Shown here piece by piece: positions 22,411-33,039 of a stretch of DNA of 64,000 bases. Each line of letters starts with the position of its first letter. The stretch's first letter is position 1. The position numbers and the translations under genes are program-made. The notes under the pieces were generated by a model, which searched no databases, was not told the origin of the DNA, and saw nothing but the letters and a program-made list of their open reading frames with translations. The DNA comes from Maratus speciosus (lineage: Eukaryota; Arthropoda; Arachnida; Araneae; Salticidae), in contig OZ010786.1 in NCBI GenBank assembly GCA_963932465.1, positions 537,791,073 to 537,855,072 on the forward strand, read 5' to 3'.

Positions 22411-23959
22411 CAGAAGCACTCAAAAGTATTTTTATAACATTATATTCGCTCTTATTTTGTTTATTATAAAAATATAAAATAAAATATGTTTCCTATCATC
22501 GAGAACATAATGACTGCAGTTATTGAAAAGTATCAAATTTCAAATTGTTTATTTACATACAGCGCAACCGAAGAAATATGACTCCTATTTAGATCAAAAG
22601 TATTTTGACAATTACTTTGCATTTAATTGTTGAAGGCGTCACTTGCCTTATAGATTCGCTATGTAATTATATTGACTTATTGCGATTATTTTTAAATTCT
22701 GAAACGTAAAGAATATTATAATGATTTTTAAAAAGCCGTTGTAAATGCACTTAAGCAAAAAAAACACGCATCCATGAGTTGCTCGTTCTTTTAATGTCTC
22801 TCGGCAGCTTGTTAGTACACGGAATAAAGTTTTTAATAAATCTAAATCTATAGAAAATAAGCCTCGAAGTGGCCGTCCGAAAAAAAAAAAAAAAAAAAAA
22901 ACCTTACAATTTTGACCGTATTGTAAAAAAGTTATCTACGAGTGATTGTCGTAAGTCGGCTGTAGTAATAAAAAAATTTTAGAAAGAGAATTACAGCAAA
23001 GACACACACGTTAAAACTGTCAAATGACGCCTAAACCTCTAAGGTTTACATGGCCAAAGACCTTCAAAAAAGCCTGGGATATCCGGTAAGAATAGGAAAG
23101 CTCGATTTGCATTTGCAAAATGGCGTAAATCGTGGATTAGTGTTGAATGGTCTAAGTTTTAATGGAGCGATGAAAGAAAGTTTAAATGTGCGTCATATCA
23201 TGGAATCAAGTACATACGACGTCCTAAAAACAAAAAAAATAAGATGTTAGATACCCAATACAATTCGTCAAACATGGAGGCGTTTTTTACGCAGCGGAGT
23301 TAGACCCTTGTTTAGAATAGAGAGGAATGTGGATCATGTATGCCGATATATTAAAGACTGATATGCTACCATACGCTAAATAAAACTCGCCTTATAAGTG
23401 GTTTTTTCAGCAAGGTAATAACCCGAAACACATATCCAAGAACGTTAGTGATTTTATGAAACGCAGAAAATTCAAGGTTCTAGAGTGGCCAAGTCAAAGT
23501 CCGGATTTGAACACAATAGAATATCTGTGGGTAGAGTTAAATCGTATAATAATATGCCAAAATTATTCAAATATGGAGGCTTTATACGAACATCTTAAAA
23601 TGAGTGGGACTGAATTCCTTTAGATCGAATGAAAAGTCAGTCAACATGATGTCCGCGCTTTGTGAGACTATCATAAAGATCAGAAGATATGCTACTAAAT
23701 ATAGACTCATTACTATATTTGATAACATGTTTGTCAAAACATTTTTTATTATAATGTCAAAATACTTTTAATTTGTCATTTGTCTGATTATTCTAGGGGG
23801 TTTTTTTACGTTATTTTCTACCAAATGATAGTAAATTTACTATAATTCTGTAAAACAGTGAATATCGTTAAATAAAATAAAAGATTGATTTTTGCATTTT
23901 ATCATTACTTTTATTTAAGTAAATTATTACCTTTGTAAAAATACTTTTGAGTGCTACTG
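22411..23959 (+). mobile_element. Tc1-family element B (1549 bp)
   Basis: Ends CAGAAGCACTCAAAAGTATT and the complement of CAGTAGCACTCAAAAGTATT (one difference in the first 20). TA flanks at 22,409-22,410 and 23,960-23,961. The near-identical inverted ends contrast with the wrecked transposase inside. Different ends and coding sequence make it a separate family from element A. Confidence 0.92.
22780..23702 (+). pseudogene. Tc1-like transposase, decayed
   Basis: Fragments in changing frames read NKSKSIENKPRSGRPKK near 22,840 (the linker after the DNA-binding domain) and FAKWRKSWISVEWSK near 23,120. WSDERKFK near 23,160 holds the first catalytic Asp. KWFFQQGNNPKHISKN near 23,410 has Gly where QQDNDPKH normally has the second Asp. 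EWPSQSPDLNTIEYLWVEL near 23,490 keeps the catalytic Glu. A C-terminal RRYATKY ends near 23,700. The 66-codon frame at 23,050-23,250 is an out-of-frame shadow. With frameshifts, stops and the lost second Asp, no active enzyme is possible. The poly-A run near 22,880 has expanded in place inside the coding region. Confidence 0.9.
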
Positions 23960-23961
23960 TA

Positions 23962-24558
23962 TTTTCAGTCTAAAATTTGTTTTACCTCGCTTCTCTTGCC
24001 AAGGCCGTAACACTTGAAAATTCTTTTTGCGATGAGTAAAGTGTTCCGTCCACTCCAGGCTTCTGATTCGACGAGAGGCTTGACGCAGCGCGTAGACCTG
24101 CGCAGACCGAGTGCTTGAATTCGGAAGAGCAGATTTTCGCCTGTTTACAGTTTGCTAAATAATTCGTAGTTGCCTGGAAGTTCTATAGTCCTCGTCGTAC
24201 ATGGAATAGCTATTTACATCTAGATTGCAATGGTGCCTGATTGAACAACGAGTCGCTAATATGAAAGCAGACAGTAATCCACTTTCAGAAGCATATTGTA
24301 CTCGTGGTAAACGTTAGTGATGATGTGTCACAGATTCTAAGTGTAAAACGTTACAGCTTCATACACCGTGTCACCTTTTATGAGAAAATTTCCGGTGCAA
24401 ATTTTTATGCATTGCCCCTACTTCGACTGCATCCAACCTGAGATTTAACAGTTCATACAAACATCGATGTCATCGTTAGTTCTTCATTATTGCTTTCAAA
24501 ATGTCATAAATTATGTGTATATATAGGTATATATGTTACCGTTATAGTGTATAATTCA
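23962..24558. other. Unassigned single-copy-looking DNA
   Basis: Somewhat GC-richer than its surroundings, especially 24,040-24,130 (GAGGCTTGACGCAGCGCG). No open frame beyond chance, no element ends and no match elsewhere in the window. It could hold a host regulatory or transcribed segment, but nothing shows it. Confidence 0.4.
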
Positions 24559-25749
24559 GTTATTTCATAAAATACCTAGTTATTTCATGAAATAACTAAC
24601 CAAGTCCGTTAAAGTGTCTAAAGTTATTGGATTCTATGGTTTAACTAGTTATTTTATAGAATAACGATTGCCTAAAAGTTAAAGTTTAAAATAAACATTT
24701 TGGCGTAAAACAAATCCGTTGTTTTATACATTAACTGATGATAAATAGTTAGTCACTTAAAAACTGCATTTCAAATTATTAATAGATGAATTGATAAGTA
24801 ATATATAAAAACAGAATATATAATATATTATTTTTATATTAGTTAAACAGTAATACAACATAACAGAATATAGTGTGGCAATAGTTATATTTAAATTTTT
24901 ATAACTTATAATTACATAATTATTAGGTATTTTGCCCTGTTGGCAAAAGAAAATTACGCTTTTTAAAACATATTGCAAAGATTTTATACAAAACGTAAAA
25001 TATAAATTATGTTTACAAAAGAAACAACAATAATAATAATAATTTTAAAAAATATTGAAAAATAACATGCTGGCAGGGAATAATTATGTTATTTAATAGC
25101 TAAATTTCATAAACTTTTTTTCAAATTAAGAATGCGAAATCATTTTTATTTAAAATTTATGACATACCTTCATTTTATTTTCCGTTATTTAAAAGAACAG
25201 GGATTGCTGTGATGACACTTAGAATTGCATTGCGTATTTTTTTTTTCGTTAAAGTCTATGTTTAAACCGTTAAAGTCTTTTTTCACGCTATTTAACAAGG
25301 ATTCCAACTGCTCTTGCATTAAGTTTTTCTTATTTACCGATTGATCTCTCATACGCGTACAACTCATTGTTTAAATAAAAGATTGCAAAAATATTTGTGA
25401 ATAATCCCACATAAAACACTCTAACATAAATACACCGCTTACAAATTTATGCAAGTTCAATACACATATCGACAAAACATGCACTCCGAAAGACAGTTAG
25501 CATGGAAGAAGGGGTCCAAGAAATTCAGCATACACTCTGATTGGGAAGCAGCCATATCCGATTCAAAACTGATTAAAAAGAGCTATAATTGGTTCAAACG
25601 GCTTTCGTGTGCCGTCTTTAATACTTTAATGGTTAGAAAAACGTTATGCTATAAAATAACTAGTTAAATCGTAAAATTCAATAATTTTAGACACTTTAAC
25701 GGACTTGGTTAGTTATTTCATACAATAACTAGGTATTTTATGAAATAAC
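24559..25749. mobile_element. Long-TIR element with palindromic ends (1191 bp)
   Basis: Left arm (about 24,559-24,667) starts GTTATTTCATAAAATACC. Right arm (about 25,642-25,749) ends with its complement. Both carry AACCAAGTCCGTTAAAGTGTC and TTTAACTAGTTATTTTATAG, so ~110 bp match inverted. Within each arm the word AGTTATTTCATGAAATAACT is itself a palindrome, giving nested symmetry. The match may extend ~6 bp further out (TATAAT). The target duplication is unclear. The 72-codon (plus, 25,449-25,667) and 60-codon (minus, 25,185-25,367) interior frames are unrecognised. Superfamily open. Confidence 0.8.
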
Positions 25750-25761
25750 GGATTATATACT

Positions 25762-25768
<7 letters not shown>

Positions 25769-25799
<31 letters not shown>
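25769..25799. repeat. (TA)n microsatellite
   Basis: About 15 TA units immediately right of the long-TIR element. Confidence 0.9.
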
Positions 25800-25802
<3 letters not shown>

Positions 25803-26147
25803 ATGGGTTTATTGCTGCAATTGCGCAAAAACTTTGTGGGTTATCTTATGATTTCTACTGTTGTAGTTACTTGATTCCTAGATTTAAGAAATTACATTTT
25901 ATGCTGCATGTTTGTCATCTTTCATGGTCTATATTAAACTTCATTTCAACATTATCATATTCACTGTTATTCATTAGTTATCAATTAATTCTTATTAATT
26001 AGTGATATTGTGCTTGATTCCGTAATACTTGTTAAAGGTTCCATCTTTATTTTATATAATGTCAAGTGTTATGAATTGTAGCTAAATTTATTAAATTAAT
26101 TTCAGTAATTGGAAATAGACGATGATTTGTAATTATATAATGGTTAT

Positions 26148-26180
<33 letters not shown>

Positions 26181-26181
26181 A
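26148..26181. repeat. (AC)n(TA)n compound microsatellite
   Basis: ACACACACACAC followed by about ten TA units, directly left of the Q repeat. Confidence 0.9.
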
Positions 26182-26194
26182 TTTTTAATATACA

Positions 26195-26620
26195 TATAAA
26201 ATTGGAAATCTTATCCATAAATTCATAAAACAGTCTTCAAGGAACGTTAATTAAAAAAAAATAAATAAATAAATTGAGAACTGCACGTTATGTTGCGCGA
26301 TGCACTTGGAATTAGGAAAAAAATATACACTATAAAAAACAAAAAACAAAAATCTAAGATTGCCACTCTGAAACATTTAGAAGAAAATGGAATCAGTAAA
26401 AAAATATTCACAAATTTGCTCTTATTGGATTTTTAAGTAACTTCACCAGAACAGACTAAGGTAAACAGTGACTATACACAAATTAAGCAAAGAAAAAAAA
26501 ACCGCAATTGATATTTTCGTGATTTTACGCCAAGTGAAGTCGAATGACCCTTCTTAAAAGCAACGATATGCATGAAAACATAATAATAATAAAATAATTA
26601 TTATAATAATAAAATTATTA
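26195..26620 (+). repeat. Q repeat, copy 1
   Basis: Contains TTATCCATAAATTCATAAAAC, then CAAGGAACGTTAATTAAAAA and, further on, TTTTAAGTAACTTCA and TTTTCGTGATTTTACGCCAA. The same order occurs at 41,745-42,150. Both copies abut a (TA)n tract. This is a diverged dispersed or segmental repeat. Confidence 0.65.
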
Positions 26621-26764
26621 TTAATTTCTCTTTTATATGTAGACTAGTTTTGCATATTTATATTTTCTTTATAAATTACTTGTTTTGCCACGGTACAATA
26701 AACAAAGAAAGATATTTTTTTATCATAAAAATCGTAATGTCATTTCCAAACCTAGTCTACATTT

Positions 26765-27520
26765 GATTTAGTCTTTAAGATAAAATTTTGAAATATATAT
26801 TTCATCCTAAGGAAAACATTTAAGCTAGTTTCTTATAATATTTTAAAGAAAACAAGTTTAAATTCAATAACACAACATTCAGAAACAGACAGGGTTTCCC
26901 TTTTTTCCTTCTTTGAAAAACAAAATATTTAACTTTGTATTCAGTATGTTATACTTTCTCTATAACCCTTATACCGCAAAAATCTTTAAATATGGTGAAG
27001 TAAAAACCAAGAAAAAATATGAACATGATTTCTTCTGTATTAGATATAAAAGCAGAAATATTTTCTTGTCTCAGAAATATTATCCGAAATACATAATATA
27101 AGCCTTATGGGAAATATAAAAAGATCGATATAGTTTTATTAGATAAAATAAAACAGTAGTTTTGAAAGATCCAGTTTAAAATCAAATATTGCCTGAAAAT
27201 TTAATTTGTATTTGTAAGTTTTCTTTTCTGCTTGGAGCTTGATAAGATGATAAAAATTAAGCCAAAAAATTGCAAAAAAAATTAATAAAAATTGCCAAAG
27301 CTCATGGTTTGTGAAAATACAAAATATTTTCTTTATACTTAATTTACAAAATTAAAATAAAAACTGTAATGCAGTATTGATAAATGAAAATTATTACTGC
27401 TAAGGATGAGTAATTTTTAAAGAGCAATTTTTTTCTCTTTTTTTTTTCTCTCACATACATTTAATATAACAATTCAAATTCTCAAAGTATCGCAATATTT
27501 ATAAAATATAGTATATATAT
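26765..27520 (+). repeat. R repeat unit 4 (~755 bp)
   Basis: Starts GATTTAGTCTTTAAG and has TTTCATCCTAAGGAAAACATT, AATATTTAACTTTGTATTC, TCTTTAAATATGG, AATATAAGCCTTATGGGAAA, AAATATTGCCTGAAAATTTA and a final ATTTATAAAATATAGTATA. It is closest to unit 1. The frame at 26,913-27,101 is repeat-derived. Confidence 0.8.
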
Positions 27521-28058
27521 ATCAACAGCTCTGATGATAAAAATGGTATGTGACAAGGAAAAGAAAGAGTTAATCACATGATTGAAGATAAGGTAGTCTA
27601 CCATATGTTAAATTACTATTGGAAAATCTCAAATAATTCTTTAAAATACTCGCAGAGATTTTAATTTATAAATGGTGTATTTGACAATAAACGCAAGTAA
27701 ATATTTGGAACTTTGCAGTTCATTTTCTGAAAATGATGATTGTTTGACTTACCTCATTTATCATCCGAGATCTTCAAATATACAATACTTATAAAATAAA
27801 AATATATAAATTAAAATTGTTATAGTAATATTTAAAAATTTTACATTAAATTTTATAAAAATTACTTTTCCTAGTAATACATACTTTCAATATTTTAATA
27901 GTAATGTCTAAGTAAGTTGGTATTTATTTAAAAAAAAAAAAATCATATCTAATCAATGGTTGTATTTGTGTCAGTAAAAAAAAAAAAATGGTTTCACATA
28001 TATTATATCATTTATACCATCATTTTATAGCAAAATAAGAAATTTTTGTTCTGTGCGT

Positions 28059-28092
<34 letters not shown>

Positions 28093-28285
28093 TTCTTAAA
28101 AGAATTTAGAATTATGAGTTTTTTTTTTTTTTTTTTCACGAACACCTTGGTTTAGTTCAGCATTGTCATAATTTAATAAACGATTATTCTCAAATTTTCA
28201 TATGGTGAAAGTATTATACGTACTGAAAATTACAAAAAAACCGAAAATGCAAAAAAAAGTTTCAGTCTGAGGGTTATACAATATA
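27521..28285. other. AT-rich non-coding DNA with T tracts
   Basis: No genes or element ends. Two long T runs lie near 28,060-28,090 and 28,120-28,137. Confidence 0.6.
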
Positions 28286-28697
28286 GAGGAGACTAGGGAG
28301 GGTTGACCATACGGGAGACTTAACCCACCCATCTGTTTTCATATTTAAATGAATTTCAGTGTTTTATCAATAGGTGTCAACCAAAGCTACCGGAATGTTC
28401 AAACAACAGTCTCTGCCCCATACAGATAATCGAAATAGGTGTGGAAAAAAATCACTTGCGAGACGTTTTCCACCTAAAAGTTCTGTTCTTTAGAAATATT
28501 TTGTAAGCTTTTTTCAGATAAAATATATCATAAATATTTAAGTAGGTTTTAAGTAATGCAGAAATATCGAGTTTTTATTCCAGGCCTAAAGATTATGCAA
28601 TAACTTAGGTTTAAAATAACAATGCGCGATTCTTTATAAAAGGCTATGTGGGGAGGCTTGACCCAGTCAATGTGAGGGAGGATTGACCAAGTGTTCA

Positions 28698-28987
28698 AGG
28701 TTACCTTAGCACATCACGAAGGGAAACGAGAATTCTCGTTTTCATTCAAAAAAAATCACTGACTAAGGGCGTGGCTTCTACCTTATAAAAATGCATTTAT
28801 ATCATATTATCCACATGTTTTAGAGTTGTAAGCCATTTTATATTCAATTCGTTTATTGAAAGATATTTACCGATGCATAAACTTGGGAAACCTATCTAAA
28901 ACACCATACAAAAGACTTTCAGAACAGAGAGAAGCTTGATTTGATAAACATTGCCCGTCGGCAATGTGTTAATTAAAGGGGTTTTGG
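28698..28987. mobile_element. Unclassified ~290-bp insertion in copy 2
   Basis: Copy 1 reads continuously from TTGACCA to GAAATATTTTTATTATACAC. Copy 2 has ~290 extra bases here, beginning near AGTGTTCAAGGTTACC and ending near TTAAAGGGGTTTTG. Inside are GAGAATTCTC (palindrome) and a CATTGCC..GGCAATG hairpin close to the right end. No clear inverted ends or target duplication. A Helitron-type end was considered, but no CTRR follows the hairpin. Confidence 0.55.
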
Positions 28988-29146
28988 AAATATTTTTATT
29001 ATACACTGTGCATAATAAAAGATTAATGGTTATATATAAAATTAATGTAAAATTATTCTGCAAAGGTACGGTAAAATGGGGTGATAGAATAGAAAACGTT
29101 TAAATCTGATTAAAGAAAGATGTAAAAAATTGCTATTTGCACTGCA

Positions 29147-29152
29147 CACAAC

Positions 29153-29182
<30 letters not shown>
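29147..29182. repeat. (TAA)n microsatellite
   Basis: Run of AAT/TAA triplets inside GGGGAGAC copy 2. Copy 1 has plain A-rich sequence at the same place, so it expanded after the copies separated. Confidence 0.9.
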
Positions 29183-29183
<1 letters not shown>

Positions 29184-30054
29184 GTAATAATGAAATATAA
29201 ATGGGAAAGTTGACGGGAACTTTTTTCCATTTAAATATTACTTACAATAGGTAAATTGAAACAATGGAAATACTAAAAAGTACAAAAACGGCAGTCTTAA
29301 TCATTTCAGGGGTAGTGGTATGATTATGAAACCACTTTATTTTAATTCCCAAACGTCACAACGGCACCAGAATTTTGATAAAATATTTTCAATTTAATAT
29401 GTATATGAAATATAGTCTTTTTCATATTTCCAAATAAATTTATTCGTACATTCCGGTGCCGTTCATTCATTTCAACATTTTAGTACCGAAAGTACTTTAA
29501 CCCTGAAAGGGTTAAAAGATGTTAATGATAAGTTACGTATTCATGCGGCTGCAAAAGAAGATAGCATTCATCGAAAAACTTTAGGGAGGTATGTAGACAA
29601 ATTTCAACATAATGAATAGAGTGAGATGAAGCCAAACTATGCGACAACTAGAGTTGTCATGTCGAATGACACAAAAAGTAGGACAAGGAGACAAAAAAAA
29701 AAAAAAAGCGGGATGGAAGCTACTAAATTCGGACATTATAATGTATGAAACCCTATGGAAACGTAACCTGTCTCTGTCTTAAATGTTAAAATTTCATTTT
29801 TCCTATTGTACAACTATACCTGCTCAGACAAAATCCTGTTAAAAACATTTTTTTTTCTCCTCTGACATGCGATTGCGCTTAAACAAGTTTGTTTAAGCAT
29901 CATATTTTCAAAAATATTTTTTATAATAATTAAAGCATATAATATAAAGTTATTTTGTTTTTTTGAAACTAACTTTATTTCTCTTCACAAATATTTGAAT
30001 ATAAAACAAAGTGGGTCAATCCTCCCATATAGTGGGTCGAGCTTCCCATATGTG

Positions 30055-30271
30055 CACGGAAAAAAAGGTTTAGTTAATATAGCCCCAGCTAAAATGTTTG
30101 GTTGGATTGACCAATTGTTGGTTCAACTAATCAAATGATTTTGCTCGTTCAATAAAATTTTATTGAACTAACAAAATGATTTTGTCAGTTCAACAAAAAA
30201 TATTTAGATGGGGCAAAATTTCGTTGGCACAACTATTTTTTTGTTGTTTTAACAAAATCGTTCTTTCCGTG
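30055..30271. mobile_element. CACGGAAA-ended MITE in copy 2 (217 bp)
   Basis: It starts CACGGAAAAAAAGG and ends CTTTCCGTG, and the interior is rich in inverted words (TTCAATAAAATTTTATTGAA; CAAAATGATTTTG). Copy 1 has CATGTGTGGGGAGCC at this point with no insertion, defining the borders. No duplicated target is visible. A 96-codon frame (30,176-30,466) runs across its right border and is spurious. Confidence 0.75.
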
Positions 30272-30473
30272 TGGGGAGCCTTGACCCATTATTTTCTCAT
30301 GATTAAAATCAATCATTTTTCAAATTTCTTACATATTACACTTGTGCAGCAATGTTATTTTCATATTGATTTTATAACGAATAAAATGATATATAAAACT
30401 TTATTCTACGTTCAGTATTTAAAAAATAAAAATTCATTTTGTAAAAAGTGGTTCAATCCTCTCTAGTTTCCCC

Positions 30474-30828
30474 TACTTGTAACGATTGTTTTTATTATTC
30501 ACATATAACTGATTTTATAGAGGGAAATCATTTAATTAAAAAGAAATATACGTATGATGGTAACCTTTGAAATTTTTAATTGGGGAAGAAAAATTGAGAA
30601 AATGTAAAAATTTCGTCTTCCCATAAAATGCAGTACTTTCTTACAATATTTTTAATATACCTCTTACACATACAGTGTAATGACCAGAAAAAGGTACTTT
30701 TTATTATTTTATTATTATTTTATATGTTACGAGCAAAAAATAAAATGTCATGAGATAAGATAAAACAAAGAAACACAGAAACAGAGAAAACTATTTTCAT
30801 TAACACAAACATACATACATGTATATAT

Positions 30829-30867
<39 letters not shown>

Positions 30868-30871
30868 TATA
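30474..30871. other. AT-rich spacer with (TA)n
   Basis: No gene. A (TA)n tract of about 16 units at 30,832-30,863 directly precedes the next element, so that element probably inserted into or beside the microsatellite. Confidence 0.6.
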
Positions 30872-32584
30872 TAAAGTAAAGCAAGGAGAGATCGCGCGGT
30901 AGGAGAGATCGCGCAAGAAGTGATTCCACGCAAAGGAGTGGAGTGCGCGCGCAGCGACTCCAGGTAGTTGTACAGAAGCATTATTGCAGTGTCTACATGA
31001 ATGTACACATTGATTGTTCCGATCGTCTTGGATAAAGCATTGCTATTTTGTTTCGTTTTTCCAAAGTAAGTGCTTGCATTTTCATAACTGTTTATAGAAC
31101 ATTTTATAGAATGTCAATAGTACAAAATATTTTAAACTTAAACGATTTCTTAAAAGATACTAACCTAGGCTAAGTATTCGAACACCAAAAATTCATTTTA
31201 GAAGTGGTCATGTTTAAATAAAAGGCCGCACAATCTCTCCTAGCAAAATAGGAGAGTTTGCGCATCTGCTACTTAGGAGAGATGGCGCAATTTCCCATAA
31301 GTTTCAGTGCTAGGAGAGATTACGCAGCTTATTGGTAAATTTGTATGAATTGTAAATTACGGACGAAACATATCAATGAATCAATTTTGAAATAATTTTG
31401 GGAAAACACATAATTATCGAGACAAATTTGGCAATAAATTAATTTGCAAAAAAAATACTTTTGCAGATAAAACTTTTGTTAAGAAATTAATGATACAGTT
31501 ATTATTAAATTAATTTTATGTAGTTATTTTTGTTAATAAATTAATAATATATTTCTTAATAAATAAATTGGATATTTATATATTTGTTTTAATTTATGAA
31601 CAATTAATATGCTAATATATTAATTTTGTTAACTAAAATAAAATTTCTAATAACACATACAATGTTTTGGAAAAGCTTTCACCTATTCCAAGAAGTTTAA
31701 TGTCATCGAAATCAAAAAGGGAACAGAGTGCAAATAATGTTGCTTACACAAAATATACATGAAAATATGACTTAAGAAGGATGCTGCCACAAACAAACAG
31801 CTGAAGATAAGATGCTTTCAGAAGAAGTGGGATAAAAAAAACTGACGGAAAAAAAAGTAGATCAATGAGGATGAGTGCATTGAATGTCTGGAACTGTACC
31901 AGGAAACAACTTCAACTTGTGACTGGATTCGATGTATTACTTGTTGCAGGTTATTGCACGAATGATGTACGATTTACTACCATAAGTGTATCGATTGTGG
32001 ACGACGACAACTTCGGTTAGCAAACAAAATACAGTGAAATTCTAGAAATGAAAATGAAGTAATTTTCAAGTTAAACATGCTATCAAGTAGATTAATGTTA
32101 TTTTGTAATCTTAGTAGGTCTAGCTTTTTCTGATATTTTAATCTTTTTCTTAATTTAAAATTAATTAACTGCTGTTAAAATACTTTTTTTTAATTAATAT
32201 TTAAACATTTGGCTGAAATATTCACTCCCAATACAATCATATATTCTCACAAAAACCTTAGTACAATGTCGATTAAGTGTAATTATTATTGTTAACAATT
32301 TAGTTGTAGTTATTATTAATAACAATCTCTTCTACCTATGTTCGTATTCTCTCCTACCCATGTGCGCAATCTTTCCTACCCTGTAAGGAGAGATTGCGCA
32401 AAATATTTTTCTTGGATTTATTACTGCTATTCTATTAAATTTCAGCATTACAACAAAATAACAATAGAAATGCATAAAAAAAGGAACTCAAAACTATTCA
32501 TGCATAGTTTAGCGAAAGATTAATATTTAGATTTTTTATTAATATTCTTTTGAAATGTGCGCAGACTCTCCTAGCTTTACCTTA
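30872..32584 (+). mobile_element. DNA element with repeated AGGAGAGATNGCGC motif (1713 bp)
   Basis: Ends TAAAGTAAAGCAAGGAGAG and the complement of TAAGGTAAAGCTAGGAGAG form the terminal inverted repeats. The motif AGGAGAGATYGCGC recurs near both ends in both orientations (about 30,884, 30,902, 31,234, 31,248, 31,283, 31,312, 32,350, 32,370, 32,386 and 32,560), a dense cluster typical of transposase-binding subterminal arrays. A decayed transposase tail lies at 31,655-32,040. The flanks are TA-rich, so the target duplication cannot be read. Confidence 0.8.
31655..32040 (+). pseudogene. DDE transposase C-terminus with zinc-finger-like tail, decayed
   Basis: Near 31,680 one frame reads SPIPRSLMSSKSKREQSANN, the Ser/Lys-rich stretch seen near the C-terminus of Tigger/Jerky-like DDE transposases. 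Near 31,860-32,000 another reads NEDECIECLELYQ..CDWIRCITCCRLLHE, a stop, then CTIYYHKCIDCGRRQ. This is a C-x2-C..W-I-x-C..C..H..C spacing resembling a PHD-like finger on such transposases. The catalytic core is not recognisable, so only the 3' end of the gene remains, broken by stops and frameshifts. Assignment rests on motif spacing alone. Another class of DNA-transposon protein with a cysteine-rich tail is possible. Confidence 0.6.
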
Positions 32585-32592
32585 ATATATAT

Positions 32593-32746
32593 AAAGTCAG
32601 TAATTAGGTTACAATATTATATGAGATTTCGGAAATTAGTAGTAAATTATTTCCAAATATACCAATAGGTGACAGCACTGTCAAATTGTAAAACTATAAT
32701 TTTGAATTTATGAGACAACAGTTGTACAAGATGAGCATTTGCATTT
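32593..32746 (+). repeat. Outer inverted arm, left, of the 9-kb satellite block
   Basis: About 154 bp from AAAGTCAGTAATTAGGTTAC through AATTAGTAGTAAATTATTTCC and TTTATGAGACAA to GCATTTGCATTT. The reverse complement is at 41,592-41,726. The arms enclose the whole minisatellite complex. Confidence 0.8.
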
Positions 32747-32900
32747 GGAAATAGCAACTGTGCTCTAGAAGTGCATCCTATAAAAGCAGTGAAGTTTTGT
32801 GCGTTTCTTTTGAGGAAAACGAATTCCGGTAAAAGATATCCGCAAGGAAATGCTTTCTATCCTTATGAAAATTGTTTTTCCCGCCAACGCTACTCTTTTT

Positions 32901-32929
32901 AGCTCACAGGCTATCAAAGCCTGAGAGCT
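32901..32929. repeat. Array-start hairpin
   Basis: GCTCACAGGCT and AGCCTGAGAGC pair around ATCAA. An identical hairpin begins the second array at 35,385-35,413. It is followed in both cases by TAATGTGCCCGCC and a (GTAT)n tract. Confidence 0.8.
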
Positions 32930-32948
32930 AATGTGCCCGCCTGTTCTG

Positions 32949-32990
32949 TATGTATGTATGTATGTATGTATGTATGTACGTACGTATGTA
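32949..32990. repeat. (GTAT)n microsatellite
   Basis: About nine GTAT units with a few GTAC variants, shortly after the array-start hairpin. The second array has a shorter version at 35,433-35,450. Confidence 0.95.
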
Positions 32991-33039
32991 CGTAACGCGA
33001 TAACTCTTGATAGAAACATCCGATTTGCTTCAAAATTTT

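Larger units (their letters stand above)
28286..30473. mobile_element. GGGGAGAC-ended DNA element, copy 2 (2188 bp)
   Basis: It begins GAGGAGACTAGGGAGGG after TA (28,284-28,285) and ends CTAGTTTCCCC before TA (30,474-30,475). It is collinear with 7260-9232 over most of its length (for example GTGTCAACCAAAGCTAC and AGAAATATCGAG) and shares the GGGAGGNTTGACC motif clusters. It lacks the tRNA-bearing insertion of copy 1. It has two of its own, at about 28,698-28,987 and 30,055-30,271, and a (TAA)n expansion at 29,147-29,182. The ends are more mutated than in copy 1. No transposase frame. Confidence 0.85.

Noticed and set aside
28698..28987. Helitron 3' end
   Set aside because: A hairpin is present but no CTRR terminus follows it and no A/T insertion site can be shown.
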